A program made the translations under genes and the position numbers. The notes under the pieces were generated by a model that was given only the letters and a program-made list of their open reading frames with translations, ran no database searches and was not told the DNA's origin. A DNA stretch of 64,000 bases from Psychroflexus montanilacus. GTDB lineage: Bacteria > Bacteroidota > Bacteroidia > Flavobacteriales > Flavobacteriaceae. Shown one piece after another: positions 62,800 to 64,000 of the stretch; position 1 is the first letter of the stretch, and every line of letters begins with the position of its first letter. The stretch lies in NCBI RefSeq assembly GCF_020164535.1, contig NZ_JAIQZC010000004.1:1-64000 (forward strand). The letters are read 5' to 3'.

Positions 62800-64000
62800 T
62801 TAACTCACTGCCTTCAGTTTTCTCAGGCTTGTTTTTTCTAAAGCTTTTTCAGCATAAGATTTGGTGACTTTAAGTTCTGTTTCATCACCTTCTGGCATGT
62901 CAAACATCGCATCTGTCAATATAGCTTCGCAAAGTGAACGTAATCCTCTGGCGCCAAGCTTGTATTCTAAAGCTTTGGTGACAATAAAGTCTAATGCTCC
63001 ATCTGTAATTTGAAAATCGATATTATCCATTTCAAATAACTTCTGATACTGCTTGATGATTGCGTTTTTAGGCTCTGTCAAAATCAGTCGCAAAGTCTCC
63101 TTATCAAGCGGATCCATATAGGTCAATACAGGTAAACGACCAATGATTTCAGGAATAAGCCCGTAGTCTTTCAAATCTTTTGGAATGATGTACTGAAGGA
63201 TGTTTTCCTTATCCACACTCTCACCCAGTTTTGAAGCCCCATAACCCACGGCCTGCATGTTCAAACGTTTGGAAATGTTTTTTTCAATACCATCAAAGGC
63301 ACCACCAGCAATGAATAAGATGTTTTCGGTATTGACTTCGATAAATTTTTGATCAGGATGTTTTCTTCCTCCTTTTGGCGGAACATTCACTGTAGTGCCT
63401 TCCAAAAGCTTTAATAATGCCTGCTGAACGCCTTCTCCACTCACATCTCTGGTGATAGAAGGGTTATCGCTTTTTCGGGCAATTTTATCTATTTCATCGA
63501 TGAACACGATACCGTGCTCTGCTTTTTCCACATTATAATCTGCTGCAGCCAGAAGTTTGGTTAGAATAGTTTCCACATCCTCACCTACGTAACCTGCTTC
63601 AGTAAGAACAGTCGCATCTACTATCGCTAAAGGCACATTCAACATTCTGGCAATGGTTTTAGCCACTAATGTTTTACCTGTACCCGTCTGACCAGCCATG
63701 ATGATATTACTTTTTTGAATTTCAATATCATCTTTGGAAGTTGGCTGTAATAACCGCTTATAATGGTTATACACAGCAACAGACATCACTTTTTTGGTTT
63801 GGTCTTGTCCTATGACATATTGATCCAAGAAGTCTTTGATCGCCTTAGGCTTTCTCAGCTTCAATTCTGAAGTTAATTCCTCAGTACTATCCTGCTTGGA
63901 TTCTTCTAAAACAATTCCGTGAGCCTGTTCTATACAGCGGTCGCAAATATGAGCGTCCAAGCCTGCGATGAGCAAGTTGGTTTCTGTTTTTTTACGTCCG
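62800..64000 (-). CDS. clpX: ATP-dependent Clp protease ATP-binding subunit ClpX, 5' end missing
   Basis: Predicted AAA+ unfoldase partnering ClpP. The frame is open to the window edge (reading [28 protein letters not shown] at its start), so the first two zinc cysteines lie outside. The visible part has the second CxxC of the zinc finger, the linker, Walker A GQTGTGKT, Walker [13 protein letters not shown], sensor-1 [12 protein letters not shown] and the C-terminal [19 protein letters not shown]. The TTG near 63975 that would open a shorter frame is internal. No frame break is seen, and the terminator at 62749-62778 follows. Confidence 0.97.
   Translation of the reverse strand, partial: GRKKTETNLLIAGLDAHICDRCIEQAHGIVLEESKQDSTEELTSELKLRKPKAIKDFLDQYVIGQDQTKKVMSVAVYNHYKRLLQPTSKDDIEIQKSNIIMAGQTGTGKTLVAKTIARMLNVPLAIVDATVLTEAGYVGEDVETILTKLLAAADYNVEKAEHGIVFIDEIDKIARKSDNPSITRDVSGEGVQQALLKLLEGTTVNVPPKGGRKHPDQKFIEVNTENILFIAGGAFDGIEKNISKRLNMQAVGYGASKLGESVDKENILQYIIPKDLKDYGLIPEIIGRLPVLTYMDPLDKETLRLILTEPKNAIIKQYQKLFEMDNIDFQITDGALDFIVTKALEYKLGARGLRSLCEAILTDAMFDMPEGDETELKVTKSYAEKALEKTSLRKLKAVS

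Noticed and set aside
1-64000. tRNA or rRNA genes
   Set aside because: I looked for GGTTCGAATCC-type T-loops and rRNA-like conserved stretches on both strands and saw none, although a covariance-model search was not possible.

Overview
The window looks like a chromosomal piece from a member of the Bacteroidota, most likely a Flavobacteriaceae relative. Supporting signs are low GC, two proteins with type IX secretion (T9SS) C-terminal sorting domains, Bacteroidota-type promoter -7 elements (TAnnTTTG) in front of several genes, a DnaE polymerase carrying its own N-terminal proofreading domain, and an OmpA protein with a TSP3 linker. No rRNA, tRNA or CRISPR array was found. Almost all genes are on the minus strand.

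Layout. 1-10.9 kb: a repeat-saturated stretch holding a PduO-type cobalamin adenosyltransferase, a PiT-PhoU phosphate transporter, an OmpA porin, one unrecognised protein and two small paralogous proteins. 10.97-35.46 kb: a large co-directional polysaccharide locus (27 genes, transcribed leftward from a wecB-like epimerase). It has a Wzx flippase, an EpsG-like polymerase, a PglC-like initiating transferase, five glycosyltransferases, 3-amino-sugar genes (two FdtA-like isomerases and a DegT aminotransferase), decorating enzymes, and at its distal end a small fatty-acid/polyketide-like module (two carrier proteins, two ketoreductase-type SDRs, a catalytically intact KASIII, a KASIII lookalike without its catalytic residues, and an AMP-dependent ligase). 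35.5-39.1 kb: repeats around an AAA ATPase gene. 39.2-49.9 kb: a secreted zinc metalloprotease, a CBS-domain protein and two T9SS cargo proteins. 50.1-54.5 kb: dnaE. 54.7-56.9 kb: an IS200-like tyrosine transposase enclosed by two arrays of about 30 short hairpin repeats. 56.96-61.0 kb: a phenylalanine/tyrosine operon (prephenate dehydratase, aminotransferase, prephenate dehydrogenase, DAHP synthase-chorismate mutase). 61.1-64 kb: an M24 peptidase and the 3' part of clpX.

The strongest new observation is in front of the aromatic operon. A 20-codon leader ORF, MSTRFYFYFNFYFADSAKRG, has nine consecutive codons that are Phe or Tyr except one Asn. It is followed by three mutually exclusive RNA pairings, ending in an intrinsic terminator about 6 nt before pheA. 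This is a complete ribosome-stalling attenuator design sensing Phe and Tyr. The second is the active/inactive KASIII pair inside the polysaccharide locus, which resembles the heterodimer logic of PqsBC or KSalpha/KSbeta. The third is the transposase with its hairpin arrays and a remote doublet of the same hairpin 47 kb away.

The intergenic DNA is unusual throughout. It is built from several families of short dispersed elements (GTCATTC-ended elements, GGCGG hairpins, TCTCCTCGAG hairpins, 7-8 bp TCGTG-type satellites), often stacked in the same order. Two genes of uncertain role (8.5 kb and 36.4 kb) each sit between about 220-250 bp direct copies of such stacks.
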